DNA of 64,000 nt from AP-15 sp963700195 (lineage in GTDB: Bacteria > Pseudomonadota > Alphaproteobacteria > ATCC43930 > CGMCC-115725), in NCBI GenBank assembly GCA_963700195.1, contig CAVOWQ010000003.1, forward strand, positions 124,001 through 188,000. The letters run 5' to 3'. A model generated the notes under the pieces. It was not told where the DNA came from, made no database searches, and worked only from the letters and a program-made list of their open reading frames with translations. How positions within the stretch are numbered: position 1 is the stretch's first letter; every line of letters begins with the position of its first letter. A program made the position numbers and the translations under genes. Shown here piece by piece: positions 1 through 8,385 of the stretch.

Positions 1-980
1 ACCACAAACAATATACTCGGCATCGAAATGGTGCTGATCGAGTGGCGAGATCATCCGGCTTGGCGGCAAGCATCTCGATGCCGAGAATTATGACGTGCTG
101 GGCATTATGACGGGGTCCGAGGGGTTGCTCGGGGTTGTCACGGAGGTCACCGTCCGCATCCTTCCCAAGCAGACTACGGCACAGGCATTGTTGGTCGGCT
201 TTCCGACAACCGAGGATGCCGCCAATTGTGTCGCCGAGGTGATCGGCGCCGGGATTATCCCGGCCGGCATGGAGATGATGGATAGGCCGGCGATCCATGC
301 TGCTGAGGTCCTTCGTCAAGGTCGGCTACCCCCTCGACGTCGAGGCATTGCTGATCGTCGAACTGGACGGCGCGCCTGCGGAGGTCGATCACTTAATCGA
401 TAAGGTTGAAGCGATCGCCCGCAGCCATAACGCCACAACCATCCGGCGCAGTCGTGACGAGCCCGAGCGGCTGGCCTTTTGGTCCGGACGCAAAGCTGCC
501 TTTCCCGCCGTCGGGCGGATCTCGCCCGACTACTACTGCATGGACGGCACGATCCCGCGCGCCCGCCTCGCGGATGTGCTCGCGCAGATGCGGACGCTGT
601 CAGAGCAATACCGGCTCGCGGTCGCGAACGTCTTCCATGCCGGCGACGGCAATCTCCACCCACTTATTCTCTATGACGCCAACAAGCCCGACGAGGTCGA
701 GCGTGCCGAGGCGTTTGGTGCCGATATCCTCAAGCTCTGCGTCGAAGTCGGTGGGGTGCTGACCGGCGAGCACGGGGTCGGCGTCGAAAAGCGCGACCTC
801 ATGGGAATAATGTTCGACGAGTGCGACCTGGCGCACCAGCAGCGCCTCAAATGTGCTTTCGATCCGGATGGCCTGCTCAATCCGGGCAAGGTCTTTCCAC
901 AGCTGCATCGCTGCGCCGAGCTCGGCCGTCTTCATGTCCATGCTGGTCGGCTTCCGTTCCCGGATCTGCCGCGTTTTTGA
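1..980 (+). pseudogene. glcD: Glycolate oxidase FAD subunit GlcD, 5'-truncated and twice frame-broken
   Basis: FAD-linked subunit of glycolate oxidase, which oxidises glycolate to glyoxylate together with GlcE and GlcF. The 5' end lies outside the window. Homology continues through three frames: frame 1 to about base 42 (NILGIEMVL), frame 2 to about base 310 (GSEGLLGVVTEVTVR, GMEMMDRPAIHAAE), then frame 3 to the stop (FVKVGYPLDVEALL, FHAGDGNLHP, GEHGVGVEKRDLM, LNPGKVFPQLHRCAELG). Removing one G at 42 and one C at 310/311 restores a continuous GlcD-like protein (IDGEIIRLGGKHLD; AAEVFVKVGYP). The C-terminus is complete and typical of the family. glcE follows after 14 bases. Either the gene is decaying or the sequence has two insertion errors; intact glcE and glcF favour the second. 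Confidence 0.85.
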
Positions 981-994
981 AGCAATTGGGGGCA

Positions 995-2227
995 ATGAGC
1001 CGCTTCGCCCCCGCCAATCTCGACGAGTTGCGCGATGCCATCGGCGAAGCGCTGGCTGTCGAAGAGCCGCTCGAGGTGGTCGCCGGAGGATCAAAGCGTG
1101 GGCTTGGCCGCCCCCTGCAGCTGCCACGCATGCTGGATTTGTCGCGTCTTGCAGGAATTCGGGACTACCAGCCGAGTGAGCTGGTTCTGAGCGCCGGTGC
1201 GGCAACCCCGATCGAGGAAATCGACGCCGCGCTTGCCGAGGCAGGGCAGATGCTCGCTTTCGAGCCACCAGATTTGGGGGCGCTGTTTGGCTTGCCAGCA
1301 GCTGTCGCTGGCCGGCGTACCCTGGGTGGCGCGTTAGCCTGCAATCTTTCGGGGCCTCGCCGCATTAAAGCGGGTGCCGCACGCGATCATTTCCTCGGCT
1401 TTCGCGGCGTCAGTGGACGTGGTGAAGTCTTTAAGGCAGGCGGCAAAGTCGTCAAAAACGTCACCGGCTATGATCTTTGCAAGCTGATGGCCGGCTCCTT
1501 CGGGACACTCGCCGCGCTCGCGGAAGTCACGGTAAAGGTGCTGCCTCGACCGGAAGCTCTCTCGACCGTTATGCTCTGGGGGCTCGACGCCTTGGCCGCG
1601 GTCCAAATCCTAAGCTGCGCGCTCGCCTCGCCGCATGAGGTTTCCGGCGCTGCCTACCTACCGGCTCCCTCGGCAACCGGTTTGATTGCCCTATCTGGAT
1701 CGACCCCGGTCGCCGCGCTTCGCCTCGAAGGTCCCCACCCTTCAGTTATATTTCGCCGCGAGCGGCTCTTGGCCGAATTGGGCTCCGATTGTGAAGCCAG
1801 CTGGCTCGGCGACGAAGCATCCATCCCCTTCTGGCGAGCAATTCGTGATGTCCTGCCGCTCGCCGGGTCCGGAGACCGCGCCATCTGGCGCGTCTCCGTC
1901 GCACCGAGCCGGGGCGGCGAGCTGGGCGAGGCCATCGCCCGCCGTCTCGACACCATTTGGTATCTGGATTGGGCAGGTGGCCTCGTTTGGGCGGCGATTG
2001 CGGGAGCCGAGGACGGTGGCGCAGCGGTGATCCGAGCTGCGATCCGCGGGGCGGACGGGCGTGGCACCGGGCACGCTACTTTGATAAAGGGTTCGCCCGG
2101 GCTGCGCAGTTCAGTCCCGGTGTTCGAACCGCAGCCACTGCCTTTGACGGCGCTTGTCCGTCGGATCAAGGAGAGCTTCGATCCGCGCCGGATTCTCAAT
2201 CCCGGGCGCATGGTTGACGGATTTTGA
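995..2227 (+). CDS. glcE: Glycolate oxidase subunit GlcE
   Basis: Second FAD-binding subunit of glycolate oxidase. The 410-residue protein begins MSRFAPANLDELRDAI and carries the PCMH-type FAD fold: VVAGGSKRGLG near the N-terminus, RTLGGALACNLSGPRR in the middle, GKVVKNVTGYDLCKLMAGSFGTLA, and the C-terminal hallmark FDPRRILNPGRM. The ATG at 995 is chosen because family homology starts there and glcD stops just upstream; the open frame to the left is only a glcD shadow. It is slightly longer than the E. coli protein (about 350). It sits between glcD and glcF in the usual order and is probably translationally coupled to glcF, whose likely start lies 4 bases past this stop. Confidence 0.93.
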   Translation: MSRFAPANLDELRDAIGEALAVEEPLEVVAGGSKRGLGRPLQLPRMLDLSRLAGIRDYQPSELVLSAGAATPIEEIDAALAEAGQMLAFEPPDLGALFGLPAAVAGRRTLGGALACNLSGPRRIKAGAARDHFLGFRGVSGRGEVFKAGGKVVKNVTGYDLCKLMAGSFGTLAALAEVTVKVLPRPEALSTVMLWGLDALAAVQILSCALASPHEVSGAAYLPAPSATGLIALSGSTPVAALRLEGPHPSVIFRRERLLAELGSDCEASWLGDEASIPFWRAIRDVLPLAGSGDRAIWRVSVAPSRGGELGEAIARRLDTIWYLDWAGGLVWAAIAGAEDGGAAVIRAAIRGADGRGTGHATLIKGSPGLRSSVPVFEPQPLPLTALVRRIKESFDPRRILNPGRMVDGF

Positions 2228-2231
2228 AGCG

Positions 2232-3662
2232 GTGCGGACTGACTTCACACCCGAACAGCTTACCGATCCCGACGTGGCGCAATCCGAAAAGGTACTGCGG
2301 ACCTGCACTCACTGCGGGTTCTGCACAGCCACCTGCCCGACATATGTCCTGCTCGGGGATGAGCTCGACAGTCCGCGCGGGCGCATTTACCTCATCAAAG
2401 ACATGCTCGCTACTGGCAAAGTCACTGCCGATACGGTGAAGCACATCGACAGATGTCTCTCTTGCTTGGCCTGCATGACAACTTGCCCATCGGGTGTGCA
2501 TTACATGCACCTGATAGATCATGCCCGGCGATGGATCGAGCGCAATTATCGTCGTCCGTGGGTAGAGAAAATGCTGAGGGTGTCGCTCGGCACGGTCCTA
2601 TCACGGCCGTGGCTGTTCCGACTTGCCCTCCGCTGCGGGGCCGCTGTTAAGCCTTTCGAAGCGTATCTGCCACAGCGGCTCGCGCCTTTGTTTGCACTTA
2701 CTCCTGTCTCGGTGCCCGCCGCTTCTCCAATGGACCGGTCGCAAGTGTTTGCCGCGGAGGGCGATCGGCGGATGCGGGTCGCGCTATTACCCGGGTGCGC
2801 GCAAAGGGTTTTAGCGCCCGAGATCAACGAAGCAACGATCCGGCTCTTGACCCGGCATGGCTGCGACGTGGTCGTGGCTAAAGGCAGCGGCTGTTGTGGC
2901 GCGCTCGCCCATCATCTCGGGCAGGAGACCGCTGCTCTCGATCTCGCTCGCGCCGACATCGATGCCTGGGAACGCGAGCGCTTGGCGTCCGGGCTCGACG
3001 CCGTCGCGATCAACGCCTCGGGCTGTGGCACGACGGTCAAGGATTATGGGTTTATGCTGCGCGAGGATCCTGCATACGCGGAGAAGGCGGCGCGCATCGC
3101 GGCGCTCGCCCGCGATGTCACTGAGGTGGTCGACAACCTAGGCTTCAGCGGGACCAACTATGTCGTTACGGCGCAGAACCGGCGCGTCGCCTATCATTCC
3201 GCCTGCTCGATGCAACACGGACAGGAAATAAACTCAGGGCCAAAGAGGCTCCTCGCGGCGGCGGGTTTCGAGCCACTAGAAGTGCCAGAAGGGCATCTCT
3301 GCTGCGGCTCCGCGGGGACCTACAACATCATGCAGCCGGCGATCGCTGCCGCGCTGCGGGATCGCAAGTTAGCCAACATAGCTGCCATCCAGCCCGATCT
3401 GGTTGCAACCGGCAATATCGGCTGCATCACTCAGCTCGCCGCCGGTTCACCCGTTCCGATTGTACATACAGTCGAACTCCTCGACTGGGCCACTGGCGGC
3501 CCGGAGCCGAAAGCGTTGCGGGGCGGTCATCGGGAGCGCCGACGGAAATACGCTGAGAACAGGAACGACAGCGAAAGAGCGGCGGAGCCGATCAATGTCG
3601 GCTCGATCCAGCCGGTAGCGCCAATCAGCAACCGTTCCCCTGCCGCCCCGAGCTCGACATAG
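2232..3662 (+). CDS. glcF: Glycolate oxidase iron-sulfur subunit GlcF
   Basis: Iron-sulfur subunit that passes electrons from GlcD/GlcE to the membrane quinone pool. Two 4Fe-4S motifs are visible near the N-terminus (CTHCGFCTATCP and CLSCLACMTTCPSG), followed by two CCG domains with GSGCCGALAHHLG, HSACSMQHGQ and LCCGSAGTYN. Homology begins at TDFTPEQLTDPDV, so I place the start at the GTG at 2232, four bases after the glcE stop; a TTG at 2214 is the alternative. Normal family homology ends near VHTVELLDWA. The last 50 or so residues are basic, low-similarity sequence read through the 3' end of the convergent TVP38-type gene, so the true C-terminus may be shorter. Confidence 0.92.
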   Translation: MRTDFTPEQLTDPDVAQSEKVLRTCTHCGFCTATCPTYVLLGDELDSPRGRIYLIKDMLATGKVTADTVKHIDRCLSCLACMTTCPSGVHYMHLIDHARRWIERNYRRPWVEKMLRVSLGTVLSRPWLFRLALRCGAAVKPFEAYLPQRLAPLFALTPVSVPAASPMDRSQVFAAEGDRRMRVALLPGCAQRVLAPEINEATIRLLTRHGCDVVVAKGSGCCGALAHHLGQETAALDLARADIDAWERERLASGLDAVAINASGCGTTVKDYGFMLREDPAYAEKAARIAALARDVTEVVDNLGFSGTNYVVTAQNRRVAYHSACSMQHGQEINSGPKRLLAAAGFEPLEVPEGHLCCGSAGTYNIMQPAIAAALRDRKLANIAAIQPDLVATGNIGCITQLAAGSPVPIVHTVELLDWATGGPEPKALRGGHRERRRKYAENRNDSERAAEPINVGSIQPVAPISNRSPAAPSST

Positions 3663-4213
3663 GCGATCGTCAGCGGCAATTGGCCGATCAGCGACCCGAA
3701 GGTGTAGGCGCCGAGCGGCAGGGCGGTGAGGCCTAGCCCGTAATTGGCAACGCTATGAGGCATGATCGGGATCAGTCGCAATAACGCCACGGCACGCCAA
3801 CCGCCCCGCTCGACCCACCCCGACAGCGACCGCACGCGCGAGCCACGTTGGAAATGGATCAACCCCGAACTGACGTAGCGTGCGAGCAGAAAGCCCGCCG
3901 CCGCCCCGGCGACGCTACCCAATTCGGCCCAGAAAATTCCCCATCCGGTTCCGAAGAGCAGCCCAGCGACAATCGCAAGCAGGGTGCGCGGGATGAATAC
4001 CAGGCTTGCCGCGATATGGGCGACTATAAACCCCAACGGGGCTGCGGGACAGTGGCCGATCGCGGTGGTGATCGCGATCGGATCGAAAACCGTCCGCCGG
4101 TGCCAAGCTGCCATGGCAGCAATCGCGACGAGACCGAGGACCATGAAGCGGGTTGCGCGCCGTAAGCCGATTATCGGAACGGCCGACGCCGCTCCTCCGA
4201 TCTTCGGCGTCAT
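3527..4213 (-). CDS. TVP38/TMEM64 (DedA-like) membrane protein
   Basis: Integral membrane protein of the VTT/SNARE-associated (TVP38/TMEM64, DedA-like) group, whose members are linked to lipid or undecaprenyl-carrier scrambling. About 228 residues. Visible features are an N-terminal membrane segment (FMVLGLVAIAAMAAW), the family core FIPRTLLAIVAGLLFGTGWGIFWAELGSV, a Gly/Ala-rich re-entrant stretch, and the diagnostic LLRLIPIMPHSVANYGLGLT. The ATG at 4213 overlaps the stop of the upstream GT2 gene as ATGA, so the two are translationally coupled. The 3' end overlaps the glcF reading frame on the other strand by 136 bases. The exact substrate is not visible. Confidence 0.85.
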   Translation of the reverse strand: MTPKIGGAASAVPIIGLRRATRFMVLGLVAIAAMAAWHRRTVFDPIAITTAIGHCPAAPLGFIVAHIAASLVFIPRTLLAIVAGLLFGTGWGIFWAELGSVAGAAAGFLLARYVSSGLIHFQRGSRVRSLSGWVERGGWRAVALLRLIPIMPHSVANYGLGLTALPLGAYTFGSLIGQLPLTIAYVELGAAGERLLIGATGWIEPTLIGSAALSLSFLFSAYFRRRSR

Positions 4214-4980
4214 CGCACCACCGAGATGCTGGCAGAGGTCGAAGCAGTTTTCGAATCGGGCAACACCTCGTCGAGGAAGTGCGGCCGAGCGGCTCGGCGC
4301 TTCAGCCAAATCACGCCAAAAAGATCGACGACCCCGACCCCCAGCCGGTCGAAAACACCGTATTTCGAGACGCCGCTGCGCCGCGGACGATGGTTGACCC
4401 GGATCGACCGCACGGTCCCACCCTCGCGCAATACGAGCGCCGCAAGAAACCGGTGCATGTGGTCGAAATACGGCAGGTCCAGGAAAAGAGAGCGCGGGAA
4501 CAGCTTCAGACCGCATCCACCGTCAGGCGTGTCGTCTCTGAGCATCCGACGCCGCACCCGGTTAGCGATTTGGGACGCGAAGCGCTTCGTCCAGCTGTCC
4601 TGTCGGCTTTCACGATAGCCGGCAATCAACAACGGCGGCGCCACCCCGGCGGTGAGCCCCATCCGCCACAATTTCGGGATGTCGGCGGGATCGTTCTGGC
4701 CGTCTCCGTCGAGCGTCGCGATCCAGGCCGCGCGCGCTGCTCTCACCCCGCTCCGGATGGCGGCACTCTGCCCACAGCTACGCATGTGCCGCAGCAAGCG
4801 CAGATGCGGCCTCTCGACTTGAAGCCGTGCCACTTCGGCGGCGGTCCCATCCTCGCTGCCGTCATCGACATAAACGATCTCGTAATCCAACAAGCCGTCG
4901 AGCGCTGCGCAAAGCTCGGCAACGAGCGGCGCCACGTTGGCCGCCTCGTCCTTTACAGGGATCACGACTGAGAGATCCAT
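4210..4980 (-). CDS. Family 2 glycosyltransferase (dolichol-phosphate-mannose synthase type)
   Basis: Inverting GT2 enzyme, 256 residues from the ATG at 4980 (MDLSVVIPVKDEAANV). GT-A motifs are clear: nucleotide-sugar binding EIVYVDDGSEDGT, the metal-binding TLDGDGQNDP, and the later CGLKLFPRSLF and RRSGVSKYG elements typical of DPM1/ArnC-like enzymes that load a sugar onto a polyprenyl phosphate. No C-terminal membrane helices are present, as in DPM1-type soluble forms. It overlaps the downstream TVP38-type gene by 4 bases (ATGA), so the pair probably acts together in carrier-lipid glycosylation and transbilayer movement. The in-frame extension upstream of MDLS has no family similarity and was not used. 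Confidence 0.88.
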   Translation of the reverse strand: MDLSVVIPVKDEAANVAPLVAELCAALDGLLDYEIVYVDDGSEDGTAAEVARLQVERPHLRLLRHMRSCGQSAAIRSGVRAARAAWIATLDGDGQNDPADIPKLWRMGLTAGVAPPLLIAGYRESRQDSWTKRFASQIANRVRRRMLRDDTPDGGCGLKLFPRSLFLDLPYFDHMHRFLAALVLREGGTVRSIRVNHRPRRSGVSKYGVFDRLGVGVVDLFGVIWLKRRAARPHFLDEVLPDSKTASTSASISVVR

Positions 4981-5116
4981 TAAGCTCCACGTCTGATTCG
5001 ATCGATCCTGAGGATAAGCGGCATCATCACCCCCTGGATCGCGAGAGCCGCAACCTGTTCCCAAGCATTCCACTGCGCCGATCGGGTCGCCTAATCGCTC
5101 ATTAAACTACTAGGGA

Positions 5117-6547
5117 TCAGCGGTCGACCCAAGCGATCCTGAGGATGTTGGTTGCGCCGGGGGTGCCGAACGGCACGCCTGCTGTGATGACCACACGTTG
5201 ACCAGGTTCGGCAATCTTCTCGCGACGAGCAATTCGCACGGCTTGCTGCACCATATCACCGAAATTTTTGACATCTCTGGCGTGTACGCAATGCGCGCCC
5301 CACAAGACCGCGAGCCGTCGGGCGGTTCCGAGGTTTGAGGTCAGCACCAAAATCGGGGCCTCGGGGCGCTCGCGAGCGGCGCGCAAGGCAGTCGCACCGG
5401 AAGTCGTATACGAAACAATTGCCGCCGCGCCCACTAGACCTGCGACTTGACAGGCGGCGGCGCTGATCGCGTCGGGAGCGGTGTGCTCGTGCTCGATGCG
5501 CGTGCTCTCCATGATCGAGTGGTAAAGCGGGTCCCTCTGCACTCGGCAAGCGATGCGGTCCATAATCGCGACTGACTCGACGGGGTAGCGCCCAGCTGCA
5601 GTCTCGGCCGACAGCATTACTGCGTCGGCCCCCTCATACACGGCGGTCGCCACGTCGGAGGCCTCTGCGCAAGTCGGCGCCGGCGAACCGATCATCGATT
5701 CCAGCATTTGCGTCGCCACGATCACCGGCTTCCCGGCCAGCCGGCAGGCGTGGATTATCTGCTTCTGCACGCTCGGCACGTCCTCCGGCGGCATCTCGAC
5801 ACCCAAATCGCCCCGCGCGACCATCAAACCATCGGCAAGCTCGATGATCTCAGGCAGGCTCCGGATCGCCGACGGCTTTTCGAGTTTGACCATGACGCCG
5901 GCACGCCCGGCTACCAGCTTTCGTCCCTCGGCCACATCATCAGGACGCTGCACGAAGGAGAAAGCGATCCAATCTGCCCCTAGCTCGAGCGCGAAGGCGA
6001 GATCAGCGCGGTCCTTGTCAGTGACCGCGGACAACGGCAACACGGCATTCGGAACATTTACCCCCTTTCGGTCGGAAAGCGTTCCCCCAACTAGACACAA
6101 AGTGTCGGCGAACTCCGCACCGCAGGTTTCAACGCGAAGCCGAACCTTGCCGTCGTCGACGAGCAGCTCGGTCCCCTGCCGCAGCGCATCGAAGATTTCG
6201 GGGTGCGGTAGTGGCGCACGGCTTCTGTCGCCGCGCTGTTGGTCGAGATCGAGGCGAAAGCAATCGCCGACCCCAAGCTCGATCCGACCCTCGGCGAAGG
6301 TACCGAGCCGGAGCTTTGGGCCCTGCAAATCAGCAAGAATGCCGATTGGGCGGCCCGTCGCGTTTTCGATCGAGCGGATCGCCGCGAAACGGGCTTGATG
6401 ATCCTCGTGCGTCCCGTGGCTGAAATTGAGCCGGAAAACGTCAACGCCGGCTTCAAACAGCTCGCGGATCCTTTGACGCGTCGAACTCGATGGGCCGAGT
6501 GTTGCGACGATCTTGGCGCTGCGGAGGCGCCTTGCGTTCATCTCCAT
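5117..6547 (-). CDS. pyk: Pyruvate kinase
   Basis: Transfers phosphate from phosphoenolpyruvate to ADP in the last step of glycolysis. The 476-residue protein has the full type-II layout: KIVATLGPSSS at the N-terminus, DVFRLNFSHG, ADLQGPKLRLG, the B-domain, the catalytic block VMVKLEKPSAI, MVARGDLGVEMP (metal and lysine site), TQMLESMI, VMLSAETAAGRYPVE, and a C-terminal regulatory domain ending near GVPFGTPGATNILRI. The ATG at 6547 is preferred; a second ATG two codons on and a TTG at 6583 are alternatives. It is transcribed away from the downstream htrA across a 338-base divergent intergenic region. Confidence 0.95.
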   Translation of the reverse strand: MEMNARRLRSAKIVATLGPSSSTRQRIRELFEAGVDVFRLNFSHGTHEDHQARFAAIRSIENATGRPIGILADLQGPKLRLGTFAEGRIELGVGDCFRLDLDQQRGDRSRAPLPHPEIFDALRQGTELLVDDGKVRLRVETCGAEFADTLCLVGGTLSDRKGVNVPNAVLPLSAVTDKDRADLAFALELGADWIAFSFVQRPDDVAEGRKLVAGRAGVMVKLEKPSAIRSLPEIIELADGLMVARGDLGVEMPPEDVPSVQKQIIHACRLAGKPVIVATQMLESMIGSPAPTCAEASDVATAVYEGADAVMLSAETAAGRYPVESVAIMDRIACRVQRDPLYHSIMESTRIEHEHTAPDAISAAACQVAGLVGAAAIVSYTTSGATALRAARERPEAPILVLTSNLGTARRLAVLWGAHCVHARDVKNFGDMVQQAVRIARREKIAEPGQRVVITAGVPFGTPGATNILRIAWVDR

Positions 6548-6885
6548 ACCGAACCGCTTCAGTGAAGGACGAGGTCGCGCCAAAGATCGCTGGCACAGAT
6601 GATTTAGGCGTGCTCGTCTTCTGATGAGTGCAGCTTGTCGACGCGATCCTACACGGCAGTGACATCTCTAGAGAAATGTCAACATAGAAGACCGCTATCC
6701 AATTGTCTCTGTCGATATCGGTCTCCCCGAATGGGCCGGTTGGGTCGTCATGGCTCACCTTGCTGTTCTGTCTTGCCAAGCAGCCGGCGGCGATCGCATA
6801 TCCCGTCCGCGATAGCCCGTCCCGGAGCTCCCGCGCATCAGACGCGGACGAGTGGGAGGAGGCTCGTCAGAAAAGGAGTTATGTC
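6548..6885. other. Divergent intergenic region between pyk and htrA
   Basis: This 338-base stretch separates two divergently transcribed genes and should hold both promoters. I see no convincing gene in it. It contains the 22-base dyad described separately and, at its right edge, the AAAAGGAG ribosome binding site (6871-6878) that serves the htrA start. No clear sigma-70 hexamer pair could be assigned by eye. Confidence 0.5.
6660..6681. promoter_or_regulatory. 22-base inverted repeat, operator-like
   Basis: The arms TGACAT (6660-6665) and ATGTCA (6676-6681) are perfect inverted repeats around a ten-base centre that itself contains the palindrome CTCTAGAG. Size and symmetry fit a dimeric regulator site in the pyk-htrA divergent intergenic region. 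No regulator can be named. Confidence 0.4.
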
Positions 6886-8364
6886 TTGGCGTTTTTCGGC
6901 ACCCGAGGCGCCATCTGTGCCATCTTGCTGACGCTGCTGTTGGGTACGCCGCTACCGAGCGGGGCCGAGGCGCCGGAAACCCCATTTGCGGAAGTTTTCT
7001 CGCAGCTCGCGGCGCGGTTGGGAGGTGTGGTCGTCAATATTTCAACGGCCCAAGCGACCACAGCAGCTGCACCGGCAAAGGGGACCCCCGACGCACCACT
7101 GCCGCCGGGATCACCGCTCGACGAATTCTTTCGTGATTTCTTCGGCGAGAAAGGGGCGCCTGGCGGGCCGAATCCTCCTGCGCCGCGGGCTGCGTCACTC
7201 GGTTCTGGGTTCATCATCGATCCGTCGGGGATCGTCGTCACGAATAACCATGTGATCGCCAATGCAGAACAAATTACCGTGACGTTCGCCGATGATACAA
7301 CATTACAAGCCGAGGTTATCGGGCGGGACACGGTGACCGATCTCGCCGTTCTCAAGGTCGAGCCGAAATCACCATTGCCGGCGGCCACCTGGGGGGATTC
7401 GACAAAGACGAAAGTTGGCGACTGGGTGCTAGCGATCGGCAACCCGTTTGGTCTGGGCGGCACGGTAACGGCCGGCATCATCTCCGCCACGGCGCGTGAC
7501 ATCCATTCCGGGCCTTACGATGACTTTTTGCAGACCGACGCCTCGATCAACCGCGGCAATTCCGGCGGCCCAATGTTCAACCTCGCCGGCGAAGTCATCG
7601 GCATCAACACGGCGATCTATTCGCCTTCCGGTGGTTCGATCGGAATCGGTTTTGCCATTCCCTCGGCATTGGCCCGGCCGATCGTCGAACAGCTGAAAGC
7701 GACCGGTAAAGTCGAGCGTGGCTGGATCGGCGCGCGTATCCAGCCGGTCACCGATGAGATTGCCGAAGCAGTCGGGCTCGACAAGGGCCGCGGTGCGATG
7801 ATCGCGGCAGTCGATCCATCAAGCCCGGCAGCGCAAGCGAAGCTGCAGCCCGGGGACGTTATCCTCTCTTATGACGGTAAGCAGATCGATCGCAGCCGAC
7901 AGTTGCCTCGGCTGGTCGCCGATACGCCGCCCGAGACGCCGGTCAAGCTGACGATGTGGCGAGACGGCAAGGAGCACGAGGTTGATCTCAAGATTGCGGC
8001 GCTGAGCCTGAACCGCCCGGCGCCACCTCAACCGGAACCGGAAAAACCGAAGCCGCCGCCGAGCATCGACGTTCTCGGCCTCAAGCTCAGCAAGCTGTCC
8101 CCCGAACTGCGCAAACAGTATTCGTTGCCCGATACGGCGAAAGGGGTCGTCATCACGGAGGTCCCGCAGAACAGTCCGGCGGCCGCGCAAGCCTTGCGCC
8201 CGGGAGACCTGGTGATTGCCGTTGGACACGAGGCAGTGGCAGCCCCGGAGGAGGTGCAACAGAAAGCCGCCGCTACCAAAAAGAACGGGCGAAAGAACGT
8301 GCTGGTGCGCGTCGAGCGCGAGGGCAACTCCCGCTTTGTCGCACTCCCGTTGGAACCGGGTTGA
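6886..8364 (+). CDS. Periplasmic serine protease HtrA/DegP family
   Basis: ATP-independent periplasmic protease/chaperone of 492 residues. An N-terminal signal peptide (hydrophobic AICAILLTLLLGTPLPSGAEA) precedes the trypsin-like domain with the triad His122 (TNNHVIAN), Asp152 (TVTDLAVLKV) and Ser226 (RGNSGGPMF), then two PDZ domains, one starting near RGWIGARIQP and one after a proline-rich linker. The start is decided by the ribosome binding site: AAAAGGAG at 6871-6878 is 7 bases from the TTG at 6886, which gives a proper signal peptide. The ATG at 6881 is in another frame and encodes only about 16 codons. A second HtrA is encoded at 14955-16556. Confidence 0.92.
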   Translation: MAFFGTRGAICAILLTLLLGTPLPSGAEAPETPFAEVFSQLAARLGGVVVNISTAQATTAAAPAKGTPDAPLPPGSPLDEFFRDFFGEKGAPGGPNPPAPRAASLGSGFIIDPSGIVVTNNHVIANAEQITVTFADDTTLQAEVIGRDTVTDLAVLKVEPKSPLPAATWGDSTKTKVGDWVLAIGNPFGLGGTVTAGIISATARDIHSGPYDDFLQTDASINRGNSGGPMFNLAGEVIGINTAIYSPSGGSIGIGFAIPSALARPIVEQLKATGKVERGWIGARIQPVTDEIAEAVGLDKGRGAMIAAVDPSSPAAQAKLQPGDVILSYDGKQIDRSRQLPRLVADTPPETPVKLTMWRDGKEHEVDLKIAALSLNRPAPPQPEPEKPKPPPSIDVLGLKLSKLSPELRKQYSLPDTAKGVVITEVPQNSPAAAQALRPGDLVIAVGHEAVAAPEEVQQKAAATKKNGRKNVLVRVEREGNSRFVALPLEPG

Positions 8365-8385
8365 GTGAGCAGCGACGGTTGCTGA

